Part shown: one piece after another, positions 52,158 to 60,365 of the stretch
Layout: every line of letters begins with the position of its first letter
Numbering within the stretch: the first letter of the stretch is position 1
Origin: a bacterium
Lineage (GTDB): Bacteria; Krumholzibacteriota; Krumholzibacteriia; JACNKJ01
Assembly (NCBI GenBank): GCA_024231955.1
Contig: JAAEPZ010000764.1
Coordinates: forward strand, 419,637-483,636
Length of the DNA stretch: 64,000 nt
Reading direction: 5' to 3'
Program-made: the position numbers and the translations under genes
Notes under the pieces: model-generated
Told to the model about the DNA's origin: nothing
What the model saw: the letters and a program-made list of their open reading frames with translations, nothing else
The model's database searches: none

Positions 52158-53663
52158 TCAGGGCAGATTCGGAAAGCCCGCCGGCAGGCGATCCACCCGA
52201 CCCGACATCTGTTCCCCACGCGTCTCGGGCATGTTGGGCTGCCCCAGTTCCGCCCCATAGAACTCATTGATCACCTTGATGAATTCACCGGCGATCATGG
52301 CCTGCCCGATGTTCGTCGGGTGAATGCCATCCAGGCTGAAGATCCCCCCCGTACCGAACGCCGAGGTGTAGACCGTTCCGTTCCATTCGACGCCATCGAT
52401 CGCGGCGGCGGCCAGGAAGCCGTTGATATCCACCACGGGGATCCCCCGGGCGGTCGCCAGATCGTCGATCGCCGCGTTGAACTCACCGGTGGCGGTGGCG
52501 ATATTCGTCCTCTCGGCCAGTGTGAGAACCAGATTGGCGGGGAGGGGGGTGCCGTGCAGGGGATAGAGGCCGGGCAGTGCGGCGGCGGCATCAACGGGAT
52601 CCATCCCTGTGGCGGCGATGATGGCGCCGATCAGGATGAAGTCCGGTATCCCCATACCCTGCGCGATGTAGTTCTTCGCCGGCAGCAACACCAGGTCGCC
52701 GGGAACGAGATGCATCGTCGGACCGGAAGCCCCCGCGATGGTGAAGTCGATCTCATCCACACCCTCCTCCGCCAGCCAGCCGAACATGTTCAACTCGCTG
52801 CCGTCGGTCAGCGGATTGTCGATCGGATTGGAATCCGAATCGAGCATGCAGAAGGGCACCGTGGTGAAGAACGGCGTGGCTGTGACCGGCGGGATGTTGG
52901 CGACTATCATCCCGGTCGTCGACAAGCCGGTCTGCAGGCCATTGAGCAACGTGGTGTAGTAATCCGTGAACGTCGCCAGATCGAAGTTGAGAACATCGGT
53001 ACCGTTTGTGGCGGATCCGAGTATCTCGTTGTTGCCGATCCAGAGGCTCAGGAAGGTGGGGGAGAGAGCGATCGCCTGTTGCATGGCGGTCAGCTCATCC
53101 TCCGGGGAACCGATATCGCCCCAGAGCCCCTGGCCATTGCGCAGGACCATGTCGAAGTGGGGGTTCGGAGCTCCGCCACCCAGTGCCGCCACGCAGTTGG
53201 TCGCCAACGTGGTCGCCAGCAGATCGGCAGTGAGCGCACCCGGAATGCCGAGGTTGTTGTAGTGTGTCGCCAGGGCGCCGTTGAGTGCGGCCGGCGGCAT
53301 GCCCCCGGGCCAGGGGATCGGCTCCATGACGACTTCACCCTCATCATTAAAGGTGATCTGGAGATGGCCCTGTCCCACATCGTACAAACCGGGATCCGCG
53401 ATCAGCGGCTGCTCGCAGGTGGTGGTCATCACATCGGCCAGCAGTGCCGGATAGCTGAACTGCTGCGCCGATTCGTAGAGAGCGCCCGACTGATAACCCG
53501 CAGTCAGGCTGTTGCCCAGCGCGACGTATACGCTGAAATCAGCAGTCCCCGATGAGGGTGTCCCGCGCGTCAGAGCCTCCTCCTCGGGGAAGAGAACGGA
53601 ACATCCTGTCACAACGACAGCCAGGACCAGGATTCCCGCGATTAACAAGCGTGATCGATTCAT
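52158..53663 (-). CDS. SGNH/GDSL-hydrolase-like lipoprotein
   Basis: 501 residues from the ATG at 53663 (GGAGGAG upstream); the frame is open to 53711 but that part overlaps the FadL gene. Lipobox VTGC gives acylated Cys21. The SGNH blocks are recognisable: ALGNSLTAGY (block I, 49-58, Asp of GDS replaced by Asn), block III WIGNNE near 205 and the C-terminal LDGIHPTNIGQ with the D-x-x-H pair near 455. Likely an outer-membrane-facing esterase or lipase. Last gene of the acyl-CoA synthetase - FadL operon, so release of fatty acids for uptake is plausible (inference). Confidence 0.82.
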   Translation of the reverse strand: MNRSRLLIAGILVLAVVVTGCSVLFPEEEALTRGTPSSGTADFSVYVALGNSLTAGYQSGALYESAQQFSYPALLADVMTTTCEQPLIADPGLYDVGQGHLQITFNDEGEVVMEPIPWPGGMPPAALNGALATHYNNLGIPGALTADLLATTLATNCVAALGGGAPNPHFDMVLRNGQGLWGDIGSPEDELTAMQQAIALSPTFLSLWIGNNEILGSATNGTDVLNFDLATFTDYYTTLLNGLQTGLSTTGMIVANIPPVTATPFFTTVPFCMLDSDSNPIDNPLTDGSELNMFGWLAEEGVDEIDFTIAGASGPTMHLVPGDLVLLPAKNYIAQGMGIPDFILIGAIIAATGMDPVDAAAALPGLYPLHGTPLPANLVLTLAERTNIATATGEFNAAIDDLATARGIPVVDINGFLAAAAIDGVEWNGTVYTSAFGTGGIFSLDGIHPTNIGQAMIAGEFIKVINEFYGAELGQPNMPETRGEQMSGRVDRLPAGFPNLP

Positions 53664-53680
53664 AGCGTCTCCTCCTTGTC

Positions 53681-54913
53681 CTAGAAGTGGTATGTGAAGC
53701 CAAGGCCACACAGGTTGGTGTAGGTATGGTAATCACCGTTGAAACCCTCGTAGTTCTCCCTGACCTCTCGGTCCTTGAAGAACAGACAAAGGTTGTAGAA
53801 CTCCAGATCGATATTGCCGTGGGTCCAGGTGCCGCCGACGGAGAAACCGGTGCGGTCGGAATCCGGCAACACCGGACCGGTACTGCCCATGGGCTGGGGA
53901 CTCTCGTCGTAGACGAATCCGGTCCGGAGCGTCAACTCGGGCTTGTAGGCATATTCCAGACCGAAACGGAACTGTATGGTGTTCTCGTAATTCTCCTCGA
54001 TGACCTTGGTCGTATCGGGAAACACGAGTTTGAGCTCCTCGAAAGCGCTCCACTCTATCCGCATCACGTTGATCTCCATCATCAACTTGTCGGTGAACTC
54101 ACGCGCGAGACCTATGGTGTACATCGCCGGCAGGGGCACCTCCGTGGAGGCATCACCGTTGCTGGGCAACTGGACATTGTCGATCATCTCGATGAACTCG
54201 ACCTCACCCTCGAATTCATGATTGATGCCGCTCTTGTATGAGAAACCGAAGCGGGTGTCCTCATTCAGATCCACCAGCAGTCCGAGGTTGACGCCGACGG
54301 CGATATTGGCATCACCCTCCACGACCACCTTGCCGGCCTCAGCGGGATTGGGCATTTCGCTGAAGAGCCGCTGGTTGAGCGTCACCTCCCCAAGCACGAT
54401 GTTCAACCCCAAACCAACGCGCACCCTGTCGTTCAACCTGTAGGCGATGGTGGGGATGAAGAAGTAGGTCTTGAGATCGGTCAGGGTAGCAATGCCGCGC
54501 CCTGTGAAGGTGTCGGGATTCTTCCATTCCACAGCCAGACCATAAGGAGTGCAGAAACCGATCCCCGCAGCCAGATTCTCGTTGATGGTGCGTGTATAGT
54601 AGAGTTGAGGCAGGAAGAAAATGGGATCATCCAGGCGCTCCGTGACACCGTAGCCCGGATTCGGGGCTATGCCGCTGAACTCGGTGCGGGGGATGACGTT
54701 CGTCAGGTAGACGCCCAACTGTTGCCCCTCCTGGCCGACCAGTCCCGCAGGATTGAAGAAGATGGCCGACGGGTCATCCGCCGTCGCGGCCATGACGCCG
54801 CCCATGCCGGAGCTTCGTGTACCCATCTCCCAGACCGCGAATCCGGCGCCGAACGCCGCCGTCGCAATCATGAGCATCGCCAGTGTCAAACCGGCACGTT
54901 CGAGAAATCTCAT
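53681..54913 (-). CDS. FadL/TodX-family outer-membrane porin
   Basis: 410 residues. Signal peptide (about 1-24, ends AAFGAG), then the hatch-domain hallmark GVMAATADDPSAIFFNPAGLV (family motif NPAGL, about 38-62) and alternating hydrophobic beta-strands to a C-terminal aromatic FTYHF, the outer-membrane insertion signal. FadL proteins move long-chain fatty acids and other hydrophobic compounds across the outer membrane. 32 bases behind the acyl-CoA synthetase gene and 17 bases before the lipoprotein gene. Confidence 0.92.
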   Translation of the reverse strand: MRFLERAGLTLAMLMIATAAFGAGFAVWEMGTRSSGMGGVMAATADDPSAIFFNPAGLVGQEGQQLGVYLTNVIPRTEFSGIAPNPGYGVTERLDDPIFFLPQLYYTRTINENLAAGIGFCTPYGLAVEWKNPDTFTGRGIATLTDLKTYFFIPTIAYRLNDRVRVGLGLNIVLGEVTLNQRLFSEMPNPAEAGKVVVEGDANIAVGVNLGLLVDLNEDTRFGFSYKSGINHEFEGEVEFIEMIDNVQLPSNGDASTEVPLPAMYTIGLAREFTDKLMMEINVMRIEWSAFEELKLVFPDTTKVIEENYENTIQFRFGLEYAYKPELTLRTGFVYDESPQPMGSTGPVLPDSDRTGFSVGGTWTHGNIDLEFYNLCLFFKDREVRENYEGFNGDYHTYTNLCGLGFTYHF

Positions 54914-54945
54914 GTATCAACCTTCCTTAATTTGATCAAACCTGA

Positions 54946-56754
54946 TTAACGAGTCGACGTATCTTCCGGATATATGTCCGCAACCAGATCGGCCTTCATC
55001 TTCAACACGACCTTGCGCTTCACCTTGAGTGAAGGTGTAAGGTGCCCATCCTCCTGCGTCAATTCATGATCGATGATCCTGAATTTCTTGACCTGTTCGA
55101 AACGTGCGAGACGGGCATTGTGCTTCTCTACTCGCCGCCTGTAGAGATCGATCAACTGCGGCTCCTTGAGCAATCCGATCATAGAGGTGTAGATGATGTT
55201 GTGTCGCACAGCATACTTCACGACATATTCAAAGTTGGGTACGATCAGCGCCGAGATGAAGGGCTGACGATCGCCGATCACCAGACACTCCGAAATGAAC
55301 TTGTCGGTCTTGAAGAGGTTTTCGATTGACTGGGGGGCGATGTTCTTCCCGCCCGCGGTCACGATGATGTCCTTCTTGCGATCGGTGATCTTGAGCCAGC
55401 CGTCCTTGCTCAACTCGCCAATGTCACCGGTGGCGAGCCAACCCTCGTCGTCCAGCACCTCGCGAGTCGCCTGTTCGTTGGCGTAGTACTCCCGCATGAC
55501 GTTCGGACCCCGTGTCAGAATCTCACCATCCTCAGCGATCTTCACTTCGATGTTATCAAGCGTTTTGCCGACCGTCCCCAGCCGCAATCCGTCTACCTCG
55601 TTGTTGGCCGTAATCACCGGGCTTGTCTCGGTCAGGCCATAACCCTCGTAGATCGGCAATCCGGCAGCATAGAAGAAACGGGCGATATCAACCGCCAGTG
55701 GGGCACCGCCTGAGATGAAGTAACGCAGATGGCCGCCGGTGCGCTCCTTCACCTTGGAGAACACCACCTTCGCACAGAACTTGTACATGTGCGCCAGGGG
55801 CCGTGGAATCGGTTTGCCGGCCAGCGTCATCTCGGCCCAGCGCTCCCCAACCCGTTTCGCCCAGAAGAACAGGTTCTTCTTGATGAAACCGCCGGCCAAC
55901 GCAGCATCGAGAATCCGGGCGTACATCTTCTCATAGAGGCGGGGGACCGCCACCATGATCGTCGGCCGCACCTCCTGCAGATTCTGCGGCACCGTATCTA
56001 TTGACTCCGCATAAGCGATGGAGGCACCCGCCTGCAGCATCACATAATAGCCGACCGTTCGCTCGAAGATGTGGCTCAAGGGGAGAAAGGAGAGCACCGA
56101 ATCGCGGGTATCGACATGGAATCGCCTCAGTCCCGGAACGACGATACTGACGATATTACCGTGGGTTAGCACGACCCCTTTAGGTTGTCCCGTAGTGCCG
56201 GAGGTATAGATAATGCTGCAAGTGTCGTCAGGCTCGACAGATCGGGCCGCCTCCTCCAGTGATATCGAGTCAGCGGTAATATTTTCTCGCCCGGCAGTCG
56301 CAAGATCGACCAGACTGATCACGTCTTCACGATCAATCGCGCCTTCAAACTGAATGATCTTCTCGAGTTTCGGCAGTCTGTCCCTGACGGCAATGATCTT
56401 GGCCGTCTGCAGCGGATCCGATGTGAAGATGAATCTGGTGCCGGAATTCTCCAGAATATAGAGGATCTGCTCGGCCAGCAGCGTCTGGTAGATCGGGACA
56501 TTGACGCCGCCATTCAACAGTATCCCGTAATCGGCAGCTGCCCATTCCAGACGATTCAGAGACAGGATCGCAACCCGGTCACCGTGAACCAGACCGAGTT
56601 TTCTCAGGCCAAGTCCGAGTTCAAAAGCCATCGTCTCAAACTTGGCTGCCGAGATCGATTCATAGGTGCCTGCGATCTTCCTCTGAAATGCGCGCTCGCT
56701 GCAGAGATCGCGCGTGGCATGGAAGAAGATATCATTAAGAGTCCGTGTACCCAT
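54946..56754 (-). CDS. Long-chain acyl-CoA synthetase (FadD/ACSL type)
   Basis: 602 residues. AMP-binding enzyme of the long-chain type: phosphate loop YTSGTTGQPKGVVLTHGN (about 183-200), LPLSHIFERTVGYY, YGLTETSPVITANN near 375, LATGDIGELSKDGWLKITDRKKDIIVTAGGKNI near 440-470 (pieces TGDIGE, TDRKKDIIVT), and a Lys-bearing C-terminus EDGHLTPSLKVKRK, catalytic Lys expected there. Activates fatty acids to acyl-CoA. Heads the operon with FadL and the GDSL lipoprotein. Confidence 0.94.
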   Translation of the reverse strand: MGTRTLNDIFFHATRDLCSERAFQRKIAGTYESISAAKFETMAFELGLGLRKLGLVHGDRVAILSLNRLEWAAADYGILLNGGVNVPIYQTLLAEQILYILENSGTRFIFTSDPLQTAKIIAVRDRLPKLEKIIQFEGAIDREDVISLVDLATAGRENITADSISLEEAARSVEPDDTCSIIYTSGTTGQPKGVVLTHGNIVSIVVPGLRRFHVDTRDSVLSFLPLSHIFERTVGYYVMLQAGASIAYAESIDTVPQNLQEVRPTIMVAVPRLYEKMYARILDAALAGGFIKKNLFFWAKRVGERWAEMTLAGKPIPRPLAHMYKFCAKVVFSKVKERTGGHLRYFISGGAPLAVDIARFFYAAGLPIYEGYGLTETSPVITANNEVDGLRLGTVGKTLDNIEVKIAEDGEILTRGPNVMREYYANEQATREVLDDEGWLATGDIGELSKDGWLKITDRKKDIIVTAGGKNIAPQSIENLFKTDKFISECLVIGDRQPFISALIVPNFEYVVKYAVRHNIIYTSMIGLLKEPQLIDLYRRRVEKHNARLARFEQVKKFRIIDHELTQEDGHLTPSLKVKRKVVLKMKADLVADIYPEDTSTR

Positions 56755-56853
56755 TTTTCCATCTCCACATCTTCGGTAGAAAACAGCAAGGTTCTGGATT
56801 TACCGCTCGCGGGGCAATCGCTCGACATACTTCACCCGACAATCACCGGTTAA

Positions 56854-56869
56854 CATAATATACATTATG
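56854..56869. promoter_or_regulatory. Near-palindrome upstream of acyl-CoA synthetase operon
   Basis: CATAATATACATTATG: CATAAT / ATTATG arms around ATAC. It lies about 100 bases before the acyl-CoA synthetase start and just after a small membrane-protein gene. Possible operator; no repressor gene is nearby. Confidence 0.35.
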
Positions 56870-56890
56870 CGCCAAACACCAAATCCGGTT

Positions 56891-57301
56891 TCAAGTGACC
56901 TTTTCACCCCTCCCGTGCGGTTCAGGCAGTTGATCCGCCCAGTGCCCGATCCAGGGCAACGGGGTTTTCTCGCCCGACATAGCCCGTGTAAAACCCAGGA
57001 TCAGCAAAGCCAGCAGCGGCAGACTCAAAATCATCCGGATGGCGATCGAGATCAGGATTCCCAAAAAGGGTATGCGGCCCAGAGTGTGATCGAGAATCCA
57101 CGAGATGAACAGGGCGCAGATCTCCACTATGCAGAGTACGACCCCCTGCCGGGCGTGAAAGCGGATATAGGGTCGGGATGGGAAAAGAAAATACTGAATC
57201 AGCGAGATGACGAACAGATAGGATATCGCGGCGGGCCAGCGGCCGGTCTTGTTGCTCTCCATACCTGAATCTGAAGCCGGCAAATCCTGCAATTTGTCCA
57301 T
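56891..57301 (-). CDS. Small multi-pass membrane protein (DUF4870-like)
   Basis: 136 residues (start ATG at 57301, or a later Met at residue 14). Three hydrophobic helices at about 25-43, 54-75 and 80-110, with the motif RFHARQGVVLCIVE at about 46-59, reminiscent of the F-H-x-x-Q-G segment in DUF4870-type proteins. Function unknown. It follows the GH57 gene after an 18-base gap and precedes the fatty-acid operon. Confidence 0.7.
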   Translation of the reverse strand: MDKLQDLPASDSGMESNKTGRWPAAISYLFVISLIQYFLFPSRPYIRFHARQGVVLCIVEICALFISWILDHTLGRIPFLGILISIAIRMILSLPLLALLILGFTRAMSGEKTPLPWIGHWADQLPEPHGRGEKVT

Positions 57302-57319
57302 CCTTGCGGGAAGGTCAAA

Positions 57320-59488
57320 TCAGACCTTCCACATTATCAAATCGTAGTCTGCGTCCGGCATAGTGAAAGAAAGCGGGAAACCCGCCGGAACGATCTCCAG
57401 AATCCCAGCTTCCTCAATGAAAGTCAATGTAAAGTGCAGCGCCTGGCCGGACCTTACCGGAAATTCGGCCCAGGGAATGGCGATCTCCAGAATCCTGTCC
57501 CAGGCGAACTCGGCTTCGGTAGGTTTGGCTTGCCAGATATCGTCGGTGAGACTCTCCGCCTCGACAATCTCCTCACCTGCCAGCTTCAAACGGAACCGCT
57601 TGCGGCACGGACCTGAAAAATCGATACTCAGACTCGCCGGCCTGCTCTTCTCCAGGCGGAACTTGTTGAAGTCGATCCGCAAACAGAAGCTCTCGTCCGA
57701 GAAGGCGAGATGCACCGCGTCGACCAGACGCTGCGCCGGACTCATGGCCGTCCCCTGCGCACCCAGGTAGAAATAGGCGGCGTTTTGCCACTCAAAGTAG
57801 TGGCTTTCGATACCATCCAGCCGGATGGCCGATTTGCCTGGCGGCACCAGCTCTCCCTTCGGCGCCATGCTGATCGGAATTGGTTTATGGAGGAAATCAG
57901 GTATCTCTTTATTGAGCGCCTTGTAGACGCTTTGCAGATGCGAACGGAAGATCGTGTCGAAGACAGCATCGTCAGCGCTGTTGTGATCATCCCCATACCA
58001 CCAGTTCCAGTCACTCCCCTCGGCGATGAACAGCGCGTGCCAGGCATTGCGCAGATCAAACGAAATGCCGGCATGGGTTAAGGGATGAACGCCGTCGCTG
58101 AACTCAATCAGGTCACGACGCACACGGGTGAGGTACTGCCAGGCGAGATTGTCTTCGGTCTGACCGATCCAGATGGAGAAATTACCGCCTATCCAGCTGC
58201 CGGCCTTCAGGTTCTTGAGATTTCGCGACTCGCACCGTTCAAGATGATTGGAGATCGAATCGAGGTCGATCCATTCGGCCTCTGCCAGACTGCGATAAAG
58301 CAGCCGCAAAAACGGCAGACCATCATGTCGGTAGAACTCCCAGCAATTCTCCCCATCCAAGGCTACCGTCACCATTACTTCATTATTATCAGCGGCTTTC
58401 CAGATACGCTTAAGACGCTCCATGAAGTCCAGTACTGCGTCTTCAGGGTCCCAACTCGCATAGGTAAAGCCGATACGGTCACTGAGGATATTGTCCCGGA
58501 ACACCAGCTTTATGTCACCAGCGACCCCGGAGTAGTGATAGGGTCTGTAGAGGTGCTCAGCGCGTTCCCGCTCTGGTAATTGCAGATTGGGCATGGTCAA
58601 CGAGTTGGCGAGCACCTGCTCGTCCGTGACCGTCCAGCTGAACCCCTCCTCCTGGATCAATTCCAGGACCTCGCTGCTCAACGAGCCCTCAGATGGCCAC
58701 ATACCACTCGGTTCGCAGCCGAGATGTTCGGCTGCCGCCTGGCGAGCCTCCCTGATTTGCCAGCGAGCATCTTCAGGATGGCAGAAAGGTTCAGCGGGTA
58801 GTTCGATCCGGGGCAATGCCTCCTTGGCGCTGTTGAGATCGCAAAGGAGCGGCAATATCGGGTGAGCATATGGACTCACGGTCAATTCGATTTTCCCCTC
58901 GGCATGCAACCGGCTGTAGGTTTCGAGTATCCTGGTCGGAAAGCCGTTCAGGTACTCGTCGAAATCATCCCAGTTTTCCTCGGTCATGAGCGAAGGATCA
59001 GCAAGGTATCTGGCGGGAATCTCCTCCTCGCGCAGCAGCGGATCAAGCCAGGCGAGATGGAACCAGTACTTCAGGCGGGTCAGGTCCTCTGCTTCAAAAC
59101 CGGAGCTCCCCTCCTGCTTCCAGATCAGAAACAGAGCGGCATAACCTGGCAGCTCCGCTATCATAGTCTCGGGATGGGCGCGGAACAGCAACGCAAGGTA
59201 TTCCTCTCTCTCGGGAATACTCAAGTCGCCGACCGGGCGGGCACAGAGCTCCTGAACTCGGTCCTTACTGCCGGCCCGCCATTCCCCCCACTGCTCAATC
59301 AATGATGGAACAATATTGAAATTGACGCAGATGCCCTCCTGCTCGGCAGCCAGAAGCGGCATATCCAGGTAATCCTTGAAGGAGTGGAGGCGGGTCCAGG
59401 GCAAAAGAAAACGCCCCTCCACCTTATTCAGATAGAAGGGCTGATGCATGTGCCAGAGGATAGAGAGTCTTATCTTCCGTTCTCCCAT
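57320..59488 (-). CDS. Glycoside hydrolase family 57 (alpha-glucan active)
   Basis: About 722 residues from the ATG at 59488; the frame continues to a TTG at 59521 that overlaps the upstream gene by 20 bases, so the start is not certain. GH57 regions are visible: LWHMHQPFYLN at the N-terminus (region 1), GMWPSEGSLSSEVLELI near 264, FRDNILSDRIGF near 337 and VALDGENCWEFY near 378. This set resembles the amylopullulanase/alpha-amylase subgroup. A C-terminal beta-rich domain (about 540-722) follows. No signal peptide, so cytoplasmic glucan or glycogen turnover is likely; glgA lies at 19 kb. Confidence 0.9.
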   Translation of the reverse strand: MGERKIRLSILWHMHQPFYLNKVEGRFLLPWTRLHSFKDYLDMPLLAAEQEGICVNFNIVPSLIEQWGEWRAGSKDRVQELCARPVGDLSIPEREEYLALLFRAHPETMIAELPGYAALFLIWKQEGSSGFEAEDLTRLKYWFHLAWLDPLLREEEIPARYLADPSLMTEENWDDFDEYLNGFPTRILETYSRLHAEGKIELTVSPYAHPILPLLCDLNSAKEALPRIELPAEPFCHPEDARWQIREARQAAAEHLGCEPSGMWPSEGSLSSEVLELIQEEGFSWTVTDEQVLANSLTMPNLQLPERERAEHLYRPYHYSGVAGDIKLVFRDNILSDRIGFTYASWDPEDAVLDFMERLKRIWKAADNNEVMVTVALDGENCWEFYRHDGLPFLRLLYRSLAEAEWIDLDSISNHLERCESRNLKNLKAGSWIGGNFSIWIGQTEDNLAWQYLTRVRRDLIEFSDGVHPLTHAGISFDLRNAWHALFIAEGSDWNWWYGDDHNSADDAVFDTIFRSHLQSVYKALNKEIPDFLHKPIPISMAPKGELVPPGKSAIRLDGIESHYFEWQNAAYFYLGAQGTAMSPAQRLVDAVHLAFSDESFCLRIDFNKFRLEKSRPASLSIDFSGPCRKRFRLKLAGEEIVEAESLTDDIWQAKPTEAEFAWDRILEIAIPWAEFPVRSGQALHFTLTFIEEAGILEIVPAGFPLSFTMPDADYDLIMWKV

Positions 59489-59501
59489 GGCCGGCTCAAC
59501 T

Positions 59502-60200
59502 TCAGGAACCGCGTGAAGCAAGGGCTTTGATGTCCTCGCTGATTTTGCGTTTCATCATTCCGTCGGCATCCGATTCCAACTCAAGCAGAATCGTCTGTGC
59601 CTCTTCGTAGTAACCTGCGTCGAGGTATATCTGACTGGCCCGATAGAGCCAGGCCTTGTTTTGCGTATCGACAGCGACATCGGATCTCGCAAGTTCGACG
59701 AGCATATCAGCCTGGGGTTTCACACGGCCGACGCCACCATTACAGGTTGCGATGCCCACATTGGCGGATGTGACGAACTCACCGTCGCTGTCGGCAGCCA
59801 GATACTGCTCGTAAGAGTCGATGGCATTGAAGTAGTCGGCTCTCCGCTCCTGACAGAATGCGATGAAGTAGAGCGCCCAGTCGGCATACTGCCGCCCCTG
59901 ATACTCGGAACGGAGCGCCTCGAAACCGGCAGCAGCCGTTTCATAGTCCTCATGGACACCGCTGACAAGAGCGACGTTGAGGGTGGTCACCGCAGAGGTG
60001 AAAGCCGCCTGGGCCTCCCCGCGCAGAGCCTCGCGATAGTTCAGCGTCCAGGAGGTTCCGAGGATAATGACCAGGATAACCACCACAGCGCTGATGATGA
60101 CCCGCTGGTGTTCCCTGAACTTCTCCGTATACTCCGCCATCGTCTCGACGAACTTGTCCTCTTTCAACTGTTTTTTACTGATCCTCTTGGCCGCACTCAA
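59502..60200 (-). CDS. Membrane-anchored TPR protein (YfgM-like)
   Basis: 232 residues from a TTG at 60200 behind AGGAAT. Basic N-terminus (KRISKKQLKED), one membrane helix at about 35-55, then a periplasmic region of helical repeats (about 60-225), TPR-like by pattern (for example YADWALYFIAFCQERRADYF). The layout matches YfgM/ancillary SecYEG subunit or similar anchored TPR proteins. Specific partner not evident. Downstream GH57 gene overlaps or closely follows. Confidence 0.75.
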   Translation of the reverse strand: MSAAKRISKKQLKEDKFVETMAEYTEKFREHQRVIISAVVVILVIILGTSWTLNYREALRGEAQAAFTSAVTTLNVALVSGVHEDYETAAAGFEALRSEYQGRQYADWALYFIAFCQERRADYFNAIDSYEQYLAADSDGEFVTSANVGIATCNGGVGRVKPQADMLVELARSDVAVDTQNKAWLYRASQIYLDAGYYEEAQTILLELESDADGMMKRKISEDIKALASRGS

Positions 60201-60260
60201 GACCTATTCCTCCTTGCCGATTTCAAATCACTACCGACCTTTGGCCGGATGGAGGTCAAT

Positions 60261-60289
60261 AATCTAGCATGCTTATGGCCTGACTGCAA
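60261..60289 (-). promoter_or_regulatory. Candidate promoter for the leftward TPR-GH57 genes
   Basis: Read on the minus strand: TTGCAG (60289-60284), 17-base spacer, TAGATT (60266-60261), preceded by TGC as an extended -10. It is about 60 bases before the TTG start. Confidence 0.5.
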
Positions 60290-60365
60290 GCGCTTGGACC
60301 TCGCAACACATTTGTTTTGCTACAGATAGTTGACAAAACCGACCATATAGGGCCAAAATCTCCGG

